A DNA stretch of 64,000 nt from an uncultured Verrucomicrobia subdivision 3 bacterium (GTDB lineage: Bacteria > Verrucomicrobiota > Verrucomicrobiia > Limisphaerales > DASXHY01). A program made the position numbers and the translations under genes. This document shows positions 34,678 to 43,590 of the stretch, one piece after another (position 1 is the stretch's first letter; each line of letters begins with the position of its first letter). The notes beneath the pieces were generated by a model. That model was not told where the DNA came from. It ran no database searches and saw nothing but the letters and a program-made list of their open reading frames with translations. Where the stretch lies: positions 124,001-188,000 of the forward strand of contig CALBZA010000004.1 in the NCBI GenBank assembly GCA_937890005.1. The letters run 5' to 3'.

Positions 34678-34708
34678 CCTCGCCTGAAACACAGGCGGGG
34701 GTTTTTTG
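34678..34708 (+). terminator. Rho-independent terminator of the suf operon
   Basis: CCCTCGCCTG (34678-34687), loop AAACA, CAGGCGGGGG (34693-34702) with one U-G pair, then TTTTTT. It lies 19 bp after the sufC stop. Confidence 0.9.
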
Positions 34709-34753
34709 CTGCGGCGGACGATTCCCCGCTTTTCAAAATTTTCATTCCTCTTA

Positions 34754-34781
34754 TTGAATTCCCTACGCTTCCTTCTATAGT
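34754..34781 (+). promoter_or_regulatory. Putative sigma-70 promoter of speA
   Basis: TTGAAT (34754-34759), a 16-bp spacer and TATAGT (34776-34781), 19 bp before the speA ATG. The 11-mer TATAGTGCGCA at 34776-34786 also occurs at 31824-31834 upstream of the fur-type gene. Confidence 0.4.
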
Positions 34782-34800
34782 GCGCAACTGTTGAAGCACG

Positions 34801-36741
34801 ATGAGCAATCCAATTGAGGCCAACGACACCTGGGACATCCAGGCGGCCCGCAATCTTTACAACGTCCACCGCTGGGGAGCCAAATACTTCGACATCAATG
34901 ATGCCGGACATGTCGTCGCTCGACCGCTTCAGGAAGCCGGCGCTGATGTGGACATCACGGACGTGATCGAGGAGGCGAAGGCGCGCGGTCTCAAATTTCC
35001 GCTGCTCATTCGTTTTCAGGACATCCTTCGCCACCGCGTTGAGTCGATCAACAAGGCCTTCCGCACTTCGATCGCGGAGTTCAATTACCAGGGCAAATAT
35101 CGCGGTGTGTTTCCGATCAAAGTGAACCAGCTCCGCGAAGTCGTTGAAGAAATTCTCGATGCCGGCAAACCGTTCGACTTTGGACTCGAAGTCGGCAGCA
35201 AGCCGGAACTGTTCGCCGGTCTCGCCCTGCAGAATCAGATGGGCAGCCTCATCATCTGCAACGGCTACAAGGATTGCAGCTTCATCCGCATGGCGCTTCT
35301 CGGAACCAAGCTTGGCCGCAAGGTCATCATGGTCGTGGAGAAGCTGGAGGAACTGCGGCAGATCATCACGGTTTCGAAGCAACTCGGCGTTGAACCAACT
35401 GTAGGCATTCGCGCGCGGTTGCTCAGCAAGGGCGCCGGACGCTGGGCGGAAAGCGGTGGCGAAAATGCAAAGTTCGGATTGAGCACAGCGGAGATTCTTG
35501 CCGCGACCGAGATGTTGAAGTCAGAGAACCTCGGGCACTGCCTCAAGCTTCTCCATTTTCACATCGGTTCCCAGGTGCCGGACATTCTCACCGTCAAGAA
35601 GGCGGTCCAGGAGGCGGCCCGGTTTTACGCGAAGCTCTACAAGATGGGCTTCCAGATCCAATACCTTGATGTCGGCGGCGGTCTCGGTGTCGATTACGAC
35701 GGCAGCCGGTCCGCATTCGACAGTTCCACGAATTACACGCTCCAGGAATACACCAACGACATCGTCTATTACATCGCCGATGTCTGTAACACCGAGAAAG
35801 TCCAGCATCCTGACATCATCAGCGAAAGCGGCCGTGCGATTGTCGCGCATCACAGCGTTCTCGTCGTCGAAGTTTTCGGTTCGATCGAGAAGATTCGCCC
35901 CGGCGATTCGCTCACATACGGCGAAAACGAGCACGCGCTTGTCAAAGAGCTGCTCGATATCCGGAAGAACCTCGGAAAGCTGAACAAGCTCGAAGCCTAT
36001 CACGACGCTCTCGAACGACGCGACGACGCTCAGCACATGTTCACGCTCGGGATGATGGATCTTCCGGACAAGGCCAAGATCGAAAATCTCTACTGGGAGA
36101 TCAGCCAGGAAGTCGTTTCCAGCTACCGTGGACAGGCTTACATCCCTGAGGAAATTCGAAAACTGGAAGACAGCCTCGGCGATCAGTTTCTCTGCAATTT
36201 CTCCGTCTTCCAGTCGCTCCTCGATCATTGGGCGCTCGGCCAGCTTTTCCCGATCATGCCGGTCAGCCGTCTCAATGAACGCCCGACGCGTGAGGGAACG
36301 CTCGTGGACATCACGTGCGATTCCGACGGGCAGGTGAACAAGTTCATCGACCTGCGCGACGTCCGCGACACTCTTCCCCTGCACAAGCTCCGCACCAACG
36401 GCGGCGGCACCCTCGAACCGTATTATCTCGGTTTCTTCCTCATGGGCGCCTACCAGGACATCATGGGCGATCTCCATAATCTCTTCGGCCGCGTCAATGA
36501 AGTGCATGTCTTCCTCGATCCCGACGAACCCACCGGTTACTACGTCGAGGAAATCATCGAAGGCACCACCATTGTCCAGGCTCTGGCGTCCGTGCAATAC
36601 GATGAGAAGGAACTTCAGCGTCAGATGAAGGCGCAGGTGGACGAGGCGATCAAATCCGACCGCATGAAGCCGTCCGAGGCGATGCGTCTGCTCGACGACT
36701 ACGAAAAGGGATTGAAGGAATACACGTATTTGCGCTTCTGA
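34801..36741 (+). CDS. speA: Biosynthetic arginine decarboxylase (SpeA)
   Basis: PLP enzyme that converts arginine to agmatine for polyamine synthesis. 646 aa, the normal size of the SpeA group of the fold III (alanine racemase-like) decarboxylases. The PLP lysine is in YRGVFPIKVNQ. The conserved HFHIGSQVPD and LDVGGGLGVDYDGS segments bind cofactor, and ISESGRAIVAHH is typical. No agmatinase or agmatine deiminase gene is in the window. Expressed from its own promoter after the suf terminator. Confidence 0.97.
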   Translation: MSNPIEANDTWDIQAARNLYNVHRWGAKYFDINDAGHVVARPLQEAGADVDITDVIEEAKARGLKFPLLIRFQDILRHRVESINKAFRTSIAEFNYQGKYRGVFPIKVNQLREVVEEILDAGKPFDFGLEVGSKPELFAGLALQNQMGSLIICNGYKDCSFIRMALLGTKLGRKVIMVVEKLEELRQIITVSKQLGVEPTVGIRARLLSKGAGRWAESGGENAKFGLSTAEILAATEMLKSENLGHCLKLLHFHIGSQVPDILTVKKAVQEAARFYAKLYKMGFQIQYLDVGGGLGVDYDGSRSAFDSSTNYTLQEYTNDIVYYIADVCNTEKVQHPDIISESGRAIVAHHSVLVVEVFGSIEKIRPGDSLTYGENEHALVKELLDIRKNLGKLNKLEAYHDALERRDDAQHMFTLGMMDLPDKAKIENLYWEISQEVVSSYRGQAYIPEEIRKLEDSLGDQFLCNFSVFQSLLDHWALGQLFPIMPVSRLNERPTREGTLVDITCDSDGQVNKFIDLRDVRDTLPLHKLRTNGGGTLEPYYLGFFLMGAYQDIMGDLHNLFGRVNEVHVFLDPDEPTGYYVEEIIEGTTIVQALASVQYDEKELQRQMKAQVDEAIKSDRMKPSEAMRLLDDYEKGLKEYTYLRF

Positions 36742-36746
36742 TGAGA

Positions 36747-36862
36747 AGTTCCAGATTCCAGGTTCCCAATTCCGAAGATTCAAACTCCAAATCCCAACCT
36801 GGAAACCGTCGAGCTTGGCATTTGAACCTTGGAGTTTGGACCTTGGTCCTCCTTCCATAACT
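36747..36862. repeat. Intergenic low-complexity palindrome (AACTCCAA / TTGGAGTT type)
   Basis: Between speA and a membrane-protein gene. The region is built from short units such as TTCCAGATTCCAGG, CAAACTCCAAATCCCAACC and, on the other side, TTGAACCTTGGAGTTTGGACC, giving imperfect dyad symmetry. The composition differs from the surrounding coding DNA. Similar filler-like repeats are, as I recall, common between genes in this phylum. Function unknown. Confidence 0.5.
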
Positions 36863-36875
36863 CCGCCGTTTCCGC

Positions 36876-37610
36876 ATGTCTGCACCCAATCCCGAACTCC
36901 TGCGGTCACTGGGCCGGTTGGTTCGTGGACTCTCCGCGTTGTTCTGGGGATTGCCGCTGGCCTTGATTGTTTGCGTGGGAACGGCAAGCGCCGGCTGGTT
37001 CCAGGCTTACGGGTTGTTTCCTCTCCTTGCCGCAACAGCCCTTCTTCTGTTCGGATTGTGGTTACTCGGTTCCTTTCAAAAACAGGAGCGTCCCTGGCGC
37101 GCCACTCTCGAGAGAGCTCAACTGCTCGCACTCGTGAACTTCGGACTCAGCCCGTTTCTCTACTGGTGGAATCATCTTCCGCAACAACCCTTTTTTTCCC
37201 TGATGGTTTGCGTGCTCGGCTTTTCGTCTCTGTTGTTTCTATTCACGCTGAACCTCGTTCTCCTGCGGCTGGGAGCCATGTTGCCAGACGAAGCGCTTCG
37301 GTCTGAAACACGTCATTACACGGCGCTGAACCGGATGCTTCTGCTCGTCGTGATGACCATCGTCGCGACGTACGTTTTCTTCACTCGCGTGCTGTTCCGG
37401 CTGTTTCCCAACATTCCCCATCTTCCAAACCACCTCGATCTCCTCGGATTGCAAATCACCATTCCCGCGCTCGGATTCCAGATCAACGCGCTGTGGGTGG
37501 TCTGGATTCTCAGTTGTCTGCTCGTCCTTCTGCCCTTGTCGATGACGATGGCGCTGATCTGGAAAACGAAGGAAGTGATTTTGGAGAATGTCTTCGGCGG
37601 ACAGCGGTGA
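36876..37610 (+). CDS. Polytopic membrane protein of unknown function
   Basis: 244 aa with about five or six hydrophobic helices: LFWGLPLALIVCVGTASA, LFPLLAATALLLFGLWLL, FFSLMVCVLGFSSLLFLFTL, MLLLVVMTIVATYVFF and LWVVWILSCLLVLLPLSMTM. The polar stretch between helices 3 and 4 holds GAMLPDEALRSETRHYT. I recognise no family and no catalytic motif. It lies between two intergenic repeat tracts and is convergent with a glycosyltransferase gene. Confidence 0.7.
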   Translation: MSAPNPELLRSLGRLVRGLSALFWGLPLALIVCVGTASAGWFQAYGLFPLLAATALLLFGLWLLGSFQKQERPWRATLERAQLLALVNFGLSPFLYWWNHLPQQPFFSLMVCVLGFSSLLFLFTLNLVLLRLGAMLPDEALRSETRHYTALNRMLLLVVMTIVATYVFFTRVLFRLFPNIPHLPNHLDLLGLQITIPALGFQINALWVVWILSCLLVLLPLSMTMALIWKTKEVILENVFGGQR

Positions 37611-37616
37611 TCGGGC

Positions 37617-37711
37617 TGAAGGGCAGGGGAGCAGAGGAGAAAGGCAGCGTTCACGTAAATCGAGTTTCCCACTGTCCCCTTTTTCCCCCCGGCCCCTCTG
37701 CTCTTTTTCCC
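37617..37711. repeat. Purine/pyrimidine-rich intergenic inverted repeat
   Basis: Between convergent genes. A purine-rich left part (with GAGCAGAGG) and a pyrimidine-rich right part (with CCTCTGCTC) are imperfect reverse complements around a central spacer. It might act as a bidirectional transcription stop, or be another decayed intergenic repeat. Confidence 0.4.
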
Positions 37712-37713
37712 GA

Positions 37714-38448
37714 CTAATTCAGCCGCTCGGAGACTTTGTAGCGGAACATCCGCTTCTTCATCCACCGGACTGCGAGCAAGTCGTAAAACGACGCGAAGAG
37801 CCGGTTCCACACACCGTAATGCGCGTGGCCGCTCGCCCGTGGATTGTGCCGGATCGGTATTTCGGCAACCGTGTAGCCGTCGATTTTGAACAGTGTCGGC
37901 AGAAACCGATGCATTCCCTTGAAGAATTTCAGGTCCGCGACGCATTCCCGTTTGAACGCGCGAAAACAACAGCCGGCGTCACTGATCGTTTCGCCTGATA
38001 GTTTGTTTCGCACCCAGTTCGCGATTCGGGACGACGCGATTCGCACGAAGTTGTCGCCCTTGCTGCGCGCCTCCACACGGGTGCCACACACGCAATCGAC
38101 ATTCTTCAGCGCATCGAGAAAGAGCGGTATGTCGCGCGGATCGTTTTGAAGATCGGCATCCAGCGTGATGATTACCTTCCCTCGAGCATCTCTCATCCCC
38201 GCAAACATGGCTGCTGACTGGCCGCAGTTGTAGGCAAACTTCAATCCCCTCACCCGCGAATCCTTCGCGCCAATTTCCTGAAGCACCTTCCAGGAACTGT
38301 CGGTGCTGAAGTCATCCACAATGACGATTTCAAACGAAAGCTTAAGGGGTTCGGTGGCCTGCGTGATGGCATCGACGAGCGGGCGGAGATTCCCTTCCTC
38401 GTTGTGGCAAGGAATGACAAAACTGAGTTCGGGAGTGGCGTCAGACAT
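37714..38448 (-). CDS. Glycosyltransferase family 2 (polyprenyl-phosphate sugar transferase type)
   Basis: 244-aa GT-A fold enzyme like dolichol-phosphate mannosyltransferase or ArnC. SFVIPCHNEEGNL starts the nucleotide-binding fold, and LDADLQNDP is the metal-binding DxD region. AGCCFRAFKRE and the IPIRHNPRASGHAHY segment are typical of this subgroup. The C-terminal membrane helices found in ArnC/GtrB are absent, as in DPM1-like enzymes. It probably charges a lipid carrier with a sugar for envelope polysaccharide. The sugar is unknown. Confidence 0.88.
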   Translation of the reverse strand: MSDATPELSFVIPCHNEEGNLRPLVDAITQATEPLKLSFEIVIVDDFSTDSSWKVLQEIGAKDSRVRGLKFAYNCGQSAAMFAGMRDARGKVIITLDADLQNDPRDIPLFLDALKNVDCVCGTRVEARSKGDNFVRIASSRIANWVRNKLSGETISDAGCCFRAFKRECVADLKFFKGMHRFLPTLFKIDGYTVAEIPIRHNPRASGHAHYGVWNRLFASFYDLLAVRWMKKRMFRYKVSERLN

Positions 38449-38494
38449 TTTCGCGTGGTCGAAGACTAACAGGCTGTTTCAGAACCGCCACTGA

Positions 38495-39586
38495 CTAATT
38501 CAACAGACGATACCAGTTATCCCGCTGATGTGGCTCGTATCCAAGTTCGCGAATGAGCCGTTGCATGTCGGCGACTGTCATCCGGAAAGTGGTTCCCGCC
38601 TGCGACACAACATTCTCTTCTATCATGATGCTGCCAAGATCGTTCGCGCCATATTTCAGCGCCACCTGTCCGATCTCCAGCCCTTGCGTCACCCACGAAC
38701 TCTGCACGCTCGGGAAATTATCCAGATAAATTCGGCTCAGCGCCTGCGTCTTGAGATACTCGTGCGCCCCGACGGTCGGCGCCTTCAACTTTGTGTGCTC
38801 CGCCTGAAAGGTCCAGCAGATGAACGCTGTGAACCCCTTGGTCTTGTCCTGTTGCTGGCGCAAACGTTCGAGATGCTCGATCCGATCCTCTATCGTTTCC
38901 ACGTGCCCGAACATCATGGTCGCCGACGATTTCAATCCCAGCCGATGCGCGACATCCATGACTTCCAGCCAGTCGCTGCTCATCGCCTTGAGCGGTGAAA
39001 TGCGCTGACGCACCCGGTCGACCAGGATCTCGCCGCCGCCTCCCGGAATGGAACCGAGGCCTGCTGCATGGAAATCGCCGATGATCTTTTCCAGCGGCTC
39101 ATTGAACACCTCGCGAAAATGAATGAACTCGCTCGGGCTGAAGCCGTGCACGTTCACCTCCGGAAACTTCGCTTTGATGTGCGACAACAGGTCGAGATAC
39201 CACTGCTTCGAAAGCTTGGGATGATGCCCGCCCTGCATCAGAATCTGCGTGCCGCCGAGCGCGATCGTTTCCTCAATTTTCTGATCGATCTCCTCGAACG
39301 AAATCACATACGCGTCGCTGTCCTTCTCGGTGCGGTAAAACGCGCAGAACTTGCAATAGACGTTGCAGACGTTCGTGTAATTGATGTTGCGATCGACGAT
39401 GTAGGTGACGATCTCGTTGCCGCGGCCGTCGTAGGCATCACGTCGCGCCAGTTGACGCCGCCGGTCCGCCAGCGCGCCTAGTTCCTCCAGCGGGAGCCGG
39501 TAAAGCCGCAGCGCTTCGGCCGGACTGATGCGCTGGCCATCCCAAACCTTCTGCAACAGGTCATCCAATGACGCGTCGTAAATCAC
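38495..39586 (-). CDS. mqnC: Cyclic dehypoxanthinyl futalosine synthase (MqnC)
   Basis: Radical SAM enzyme of the futalosine route to menaquinone; it cyclises dehypoxanthine futalosine. 363 aa. The cluster motif is C-x3-C-x2-C in CNVYCKFCAFYR. LMQGGHHPKLSKQWY, SIPGGGGEILVDRVR and TAFICWTFQAEHTKL are characteristic of MqnC and separate it from MqnE and CofH. Other mqn genes are not in the window. It shows that menaquinone is made by the futalosine pathway, the likely electron carrier for the nitrate reductase at 50 kb. Confidence 0.93.
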   Translation of the reverse strand: MIYDASLDDLLQKVWDGQRISPAEALRLYRLPLEELGALADRRRQLARRDAYDGRGNEIVTYIVDRNINYTNVCNVYCKFCAFYRTEKDSDAYVISFEEIDQKIEETIALGGTQILMQGGHHPKLSKQWYLDLLSHIKAKFPEVNVHGFSPSEFIHFREVFNEPLEKIIGDFHAAGLGSIPGGGGEILVDRVRQRISPLKAMSSDWLEVMDVAHRLGLKSSATMMFGHVETIEDRIEHLERLRQQQDKTKGFTAFICWTFQAEHTKLKAPTVGAHEYLKTQALSRIYLDNFPSVQSSWVTQGLEIGQVALKYGANDLGSIMIEENVVSQAGTTFRMTVADMQRLIRELGYEPHQRDNWYRLLN

Positions 39587-39669
39587 CGGCCCACATTAGC
39601 TGGCCGGCGCCGGCTAAACAAGGCGGACAATGGTGTGCTCCGGCCTTCGTGCCCCGGTCGCCATTTCGC

Positions 39670-41796
39670 TCAAACGATTTCCACCGGACACTTCGGCAAT
39701 GCGTCGAGAAAGGCCTGACCGTATTGCTTCGAAAGGACGCGGTTGTCGAGGATCACCACAATTCCGGTATCACTCTTCGTCCGGATCAGCCGGCCGACGC
39801 CCTGACGAAATTTCAGAATCGCTTCGGGCAATGAGAATTCTCCGAACGAATTTCCTCCGCGCGCTTCAATCGCTTCGATTCGCGCCTCGATCAACGGATG
39901 ATCCGGCACCGCAAAGGGCAGCCGCGTGATGATCACGTTGCTCAACGCTTCGCCCGGGACATCCACTCCCTGCCAGAAGCTGTCGGTTCCAAACAAAACC
40001 GAATTCACGTCCTCCTTGAATTTTTCCAGCATGACCGACCGAGGCGTACCTGTCCCTTGAATGAAGCAGGCGACGCCGAGTTTGTTGAAGAACGGCTCCA
40101 TGCGCTCGCCGAGTTCCTGCATGAGCTTGTAATTTGTGAAGAGGACGAAGGCCTTGCCGTGCGTCTGCGTGATAAAATGCTCGATCCAGTGTTGAAGCGA
40201 TTCCGCGTATGCCGAGTCGCGCGGGTCGGGCATTTTCTTTACGACGAACAACTTCATCTGCTGCGCGTAATCGAAGGGCGTTCCGACCTGAAGTTGAACG
40301 GCGGATTCGCCTCCAACTCGTCGCGTGAAATATTGAAGCCCGAGATTTCGATTCGGCTGCGGCTTTGCGCCGGAAGCTTTCTCCGGGCTTTGACCAAGCG
40401 TTGAGAGCGTCGCGCTCGTCATGATGACGCTCGTTCCGCTTTCGAAAAGCCGGCGTCTCAGGAAATCCGCGACATCGATCGGCGCCGCGTTCAATGCAAG
40501 CGACTTCTGGGCTTTGCCGGTTCGTTCGACCCAATAGACATGATCGTCGGCCGCCTGGCTCAGGAATTCCACAACCTCCATTTTGAGTTCACCCAGACGC
40601 CGGTTGCACTCGATCAGCTCCTGACCCATGTCCTTGTCGTCGCTCAGCTTGATGAGTTCGCTCACCGCTTCGCGCAGGCGCTGAATGGGAAGACTGATGT
40701 TGTCCTCGACCAGTTCGGCCCGGCGAATGCGAAGTTCCGTCCACGCGCGCCTGCGAGCCTCGGCTGATTCTCCACCACCGAAACCGGGACGCCTCACCTG
40801 TTGATTCAATTGTTCGCACGCCGTCTCAACATTCTCGAAGAACCTGTCGGACTCTTCCAGCAACTGCGCGACGAGTTGCACCGCGTTGCCGCGGCGAAGC
40901 GTTGCCAGCAATCCTTTTTCCGTTCGTGGATTCCACAGCCGGTTCAACGCGTAACGCATCTGTCCGCTGGAAACGCTCAAGCCGATGTGTTTGGACGCGA
41001 CGCTTTCGACCGTGTGCGCTTCATCGAAGATGACGAAATCGTTCTTGAACAGTATTCCGCCCTCCTGTTCCTCGTCGATGCCGCCCAGCAGCGTGAAGAA
41101 CAAGGTGTGATTCAGCACGAGCACGTCTGCGGAAAGGAATCTCTGACGCGCACGTTGAAAGAAGCAGACGCCGTGATCCTTCGCGAAATCGGATGGATAC
41201 CCGCAAACCTTCGGCGAACAGAGTCCGCGTTCGGAACAGACCTGCGCCCAGACTTTCGGATCGGGTTCAATGTCGAAGTCCGACAGGCTGCCGTCCTTCG
41301 TTTCGCGCGACCATTCGTAAATGCGTTGAAGTTCCTGCGCTTCTGAACTGGTGAACAGATTGCCCGACTGCTGCATCGCCTTCTGCAGCCGTCGCGTGCA
41401 CAAATAATTGGCGCGTCCTTTCAGCATCGAGTAACTGAACTTCACCGGCTCGGGCAGCATTCCGAGCACACCCGTCAACATCGGCAGATCCTTCTCCGTG
41501 AGCTGCTCCTGAAGGTTGATCGTGTGCGTCGAGACAATGGCTTTCTTGTTTTTCCTTACGGCGAAGAGGATCGCGGGAATCAGGTAGGCCAGACTCTTTC
41601 CAACTCCAGTGCCCGCTTCCACGGCGAGGTGTTGGCCGTTCTCCAACGCCCGGGCGACGGCGATGGCCATTTCCTGTTGCTGGGGGCGAAACTCAAAATT
41701 CCGGGCGCGCGACAACACGCCTTCCGCCGAGAAAATCTGCTTTACGGTCGAAAGGTAATCAGAGCCGACGGGTTGAATCTCAACAGGCGCGATCAC
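39670..41796 (-). CDS. DinG/Rad3-type ATP-dependent DNA helicase
   Basis: About 709-aa superfamily 2 helicase of the XPD/DinG group. Walker A is EAGTGVGKS, motif II is FDEAHTVE, and the C-terminal HELICc_2 domain holds DSFWQGVDVPGEALSNVII and QGVGRLIR. Four cysteines between motifs Ia and II (LCTRR, QVCSERGLCS, KVCGYP, GVCFFQ) can hold the [4Fe-4S] cluster; one extra cysteine is present. It probably unwinds R-loops or damaged DNA. The GTG at 41796 gives the family-typical N terminus; in-frame TTG at 41901 is an alternative. Confidence 0.9.
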   Translation of the reverse strand: MIAPVEIQPVGSDYLSTVKQIFSAEGVLSRARNFEFRPQQQEMAIAVARALENGQHLAVEAGTGVGKSLAYLIPAILFAVRKNKKAIVSTHTINLQEQLTEKDLPMLTGVLGMLPEPVKFSYSMLKGRANYLCTRRLQKAMQQSGNLFTSSEAQELQRIYEWSRETKDGSLSDFDIEPDPKVWAQVCSERGLCSPKVCGYPSDFAKDHGVCFFQRARQRFLSADVLVLNHTLFFTLLGGIDEEQEGGILFKNDFVIFDEAHTVESVASKHIGLSVSSGQMRYALNRLWNPRTEKGLLATLRRGNAVQLVAQLLEESDRFFENVETACEQLNQQVRRPGFGGGESAEARRRAWTELRIRRAELVEDNISLPIQRLREAVSELIKLSDDKDMGQELIECNRRLGELKMEVVEFLSQAADDHVYWVERTGKAQKSLALNAAPIDVADFLRRRLFESGTSVIMTSATLSTLGQSPEKASGAKPQPNRNLGLQYFTRRVGGESAVQLQVGTPFDYAQQMKLFVVKKMPDPRDSAYAESLQHWIEHFITQTHGKAFVLFTNYKLMQELGERMEPFFNKLGVACFIQGTGTPRSVMLEKFKEDVNSVLFGTDSFWQGVDVPGEALSNVIITRLPFAVPDHPLIEARIEAIEARGGNSFGEFSLPEAILKFRQGVGRLIRTKSDTGIVVILDNRVLSKQYGQAFLDALPKCPVEIV

Positions 41797-41920
41797 CGAG
41801 CCTGAATATGAACGGAAGTGAGAATCGGGGCGAATTAAAAACTGTTTCAATTCCGACGCACCCTGCGGTGCTGTCGCCTCCCTGCGCAGCAGTTGCTGCA
41901 ATGCGAAAACTGTCAGTCGC

Positions 41921-42799
41921 TCAAATCTTGATGCTGCTGATCGTTGCCTTCAGAGAAACGATCTCGCCGGGTTTTACAGTCCGTTTGTTCGGTCCCACGT
42001 TTCCCGACTCCACACAGATCATTCCTGAATGTTCTTCGCCCGGCATGTCCGGCAGCTTCTGCGTCGTCCAGGGATTCCAGAGAACTGTTGAACGGGAACC
42101 GCTTTTTTCCACACGAAGAACCCGCCCGTTTCCTGGATCGGTCACTTCAATGGTCTGCGTTGTATCGAAATAAACCCGATTCGTTTCTTTTTGCACTCGG
42201 ATCGGAGATTCACCCTCGCGCTTGCACTTTCCGCCGTCGGTTTTGTCCAGGTATTCCGTCGATTCCAACCCTCTGACCGTGATTTCTTTCACTTCCCTGA
42301 CAGCGAGGTAGGTGTGCAGACAGTCTTCCAGTTCGAGGTTCGTTTCGGAAAGATTCGTCGTTCTCAACTCAAGAGATAAGGCGTCGCCAATGGTGACGAT
42401 GTATTCCGTCGCAAACTTCGGCCAGCTCGCCTTCGCTGCAATTTCGGGCAGGACAAATTTCAACTCTGCTCCGTCTTCCGTCACGCGCGTCTGGATCCAA
42501 TGCCAGTCCACGATGCGAGCAAATCCGTGTGCGACATCACCCTCGCGTGGACCGAACCACGGATAACAGATCGGCACGCCACCGCGAATCGCCTTGCCCG
42601 GCGCGAACGGGCTGAGACTGCTCATGAACAGAACGGGCGCGTCTTCCGTTCTCTGAAACTGTGTCACGTGCGCGCCTTGCAGATAAATTTCCGCGCGACT
42701 CCACCGTGTTTGAACGTCCACCTTCGGCAAATCCCCTCGCCCCTTGCCCAGTGTCACAACGCCGGGAATCTCCAGATTGTTTGCCTGTTTCTCGTTCAT
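41921..42799 (-). CDS. D-hexose-6-phosphate mutarotase (YeaD-like aldose epimerase)
   Basis: 292-aa galactose mutarotase-fold enzyme of the YeaD type, which interconverts alpha and beta anomers of hexose 6-phosphates. The family segment RGGVPICYPWFGPRE is followed by AHGFAR with a catalytic His, and the catalytic Glu lies in ICVESGNVG. There is no signal peptide. It overlaps the upstream beta-helix gene by 4 bp (ATGA), so the two are translationally coupled. Confidence 0.88.
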   Translation of the reverse strand: MNEKQANNLEIPGVVTLGKGRGDLPKVDVQTRWSRAEIYLQGAHVTQFQRTEDAPVLFMSSLSPFAPGKAIRGGVPICYPWFGPREGDVAHGFARIVDWHWIQTRVTEDGAELKFVLPEIAAKASWPKFATEYIVTIGDALSLELRTTNLSETNLELEDCLHTYLAVREVKEITVRGLESTEYLDKTDGGKCKREGESPIRVQKETNRVYFDTTQTIEVTDPGNGRVLRVEKSGSRSTVLWNPWTTQKLPDMPGEEHSGMICVESGNVGPNKRTVKPGEIVSLKATISSIKI

Positions 42800-43479
42800 T
42801 CCGCTGATGCCTTTCTCACGATCTCCAGCTCCGCGCGGTTCTTCGCGATATGTTCGGCTTCGAGAACACCTCTCCAGCAGACTCCCGGATAAATCACCGC
42901 TCGTCGGCCGATCACGCTTCCTGGATTCAACACGGAGTTGCAGCCGATATCCGCGCCGTCACCGACCAACGCGCCGAACTTCCGCAAGCCGGTATCAATC
43001 CGTTCCTTTCCGCGAACCACCTTCACGTTTCCGGGTAGAGAACGGAAGTTTGACAGGATTACGCCTGCGCCGAGGTGCGCCTTGTAGCCGAGGATCGAAT
43101 CGCCCGCGTAATTGAAATGCGGCACCTGGCAGCCGTTGAACAGAAGCACATTCTTCAGCTCGCAGGAATTACCCACCACGCAGTTGTCGCCGATTATCAC
43201 CTGCTCGCGAAAGTAAGCGTTGTGCCGAATCTGGCAGTTGCGGCCGATGATTGCCGGGCCTTTGATCATCGCGCCGTCTTCGATGACTGTTCCTTCGCCG
43301 ATGAACACGTCCGGCCCGATGAATGCCTTGCCATCGATGCGCCCGTGATTGGCCGGTTTCACGTGTTCGGCGAGATAATCTTTGATCCGTTTCAGCGCGT
43401 CCCAGGCGTTCTCCGCGCCATCGAAAAGCGCGGCATGTTCAGTTTGGGTCAGGTCAAAGAGATCGGCTGGCTTGAACAT
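42796..43479 (-). CDS. Left-handed beta-helix (hexapeptide repeat) protein, GlmU-like
   Basis: 227 aa. Residues about 50-200 are hexapeptide repeats (AFIGPDVFIGEGTVIEDGA, IIGRNCQIRHNAYF, VVGNSCELKNVLLF), the left-handed parallel beta-helix of the GlmU/LpxA class. The segments HFNYAGDSILG and GAGVILSNFR resemble the acetyltransferase half of GlmU-like proteins. There is no uridylyltransferase domain. It may acylate a sugar nucleotide; the substrate is unknown. First of a two-gene operon with the mutarotase. Confidence 0.78.
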   Translation of the reverse strand: MFKPADLFDLTQTEHAALFDGAENAWDALKRIKDYLAEHVKPANHGRIDGKAFIGPDVFIGEGTVIEDGAMIKGPAIIGRNCQIRHNAYFREQVIIGDNCVVGNSCELKNVLLFNGCQVPHFNYAGDSILGYKAHLGAGVILSNFRSLPGNVKVVRGKERIDTGLRKFGALVGDGADIGCNSVLNPGSVIGRRAVIYPGVCWRGVLEAEHIAKNRAELEIVRKASAE

Positions 43480-43590
43480 GCGCGGGATATTAGGGCAGCC
43501 ATTCTCGTTTGCTCCAATCTTTTGTTTGAACGAGCGGCTTTACTTCGCGGCCCTCGGTGCTGAAGTTTATTGGCGCTGCCGACTGCTGGT

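Noticed and set aside
35521..37131. 536-codon open frame antisense to speA
   Set aside because: speA is unmistakable and the antisense frame has no recognisable domain.
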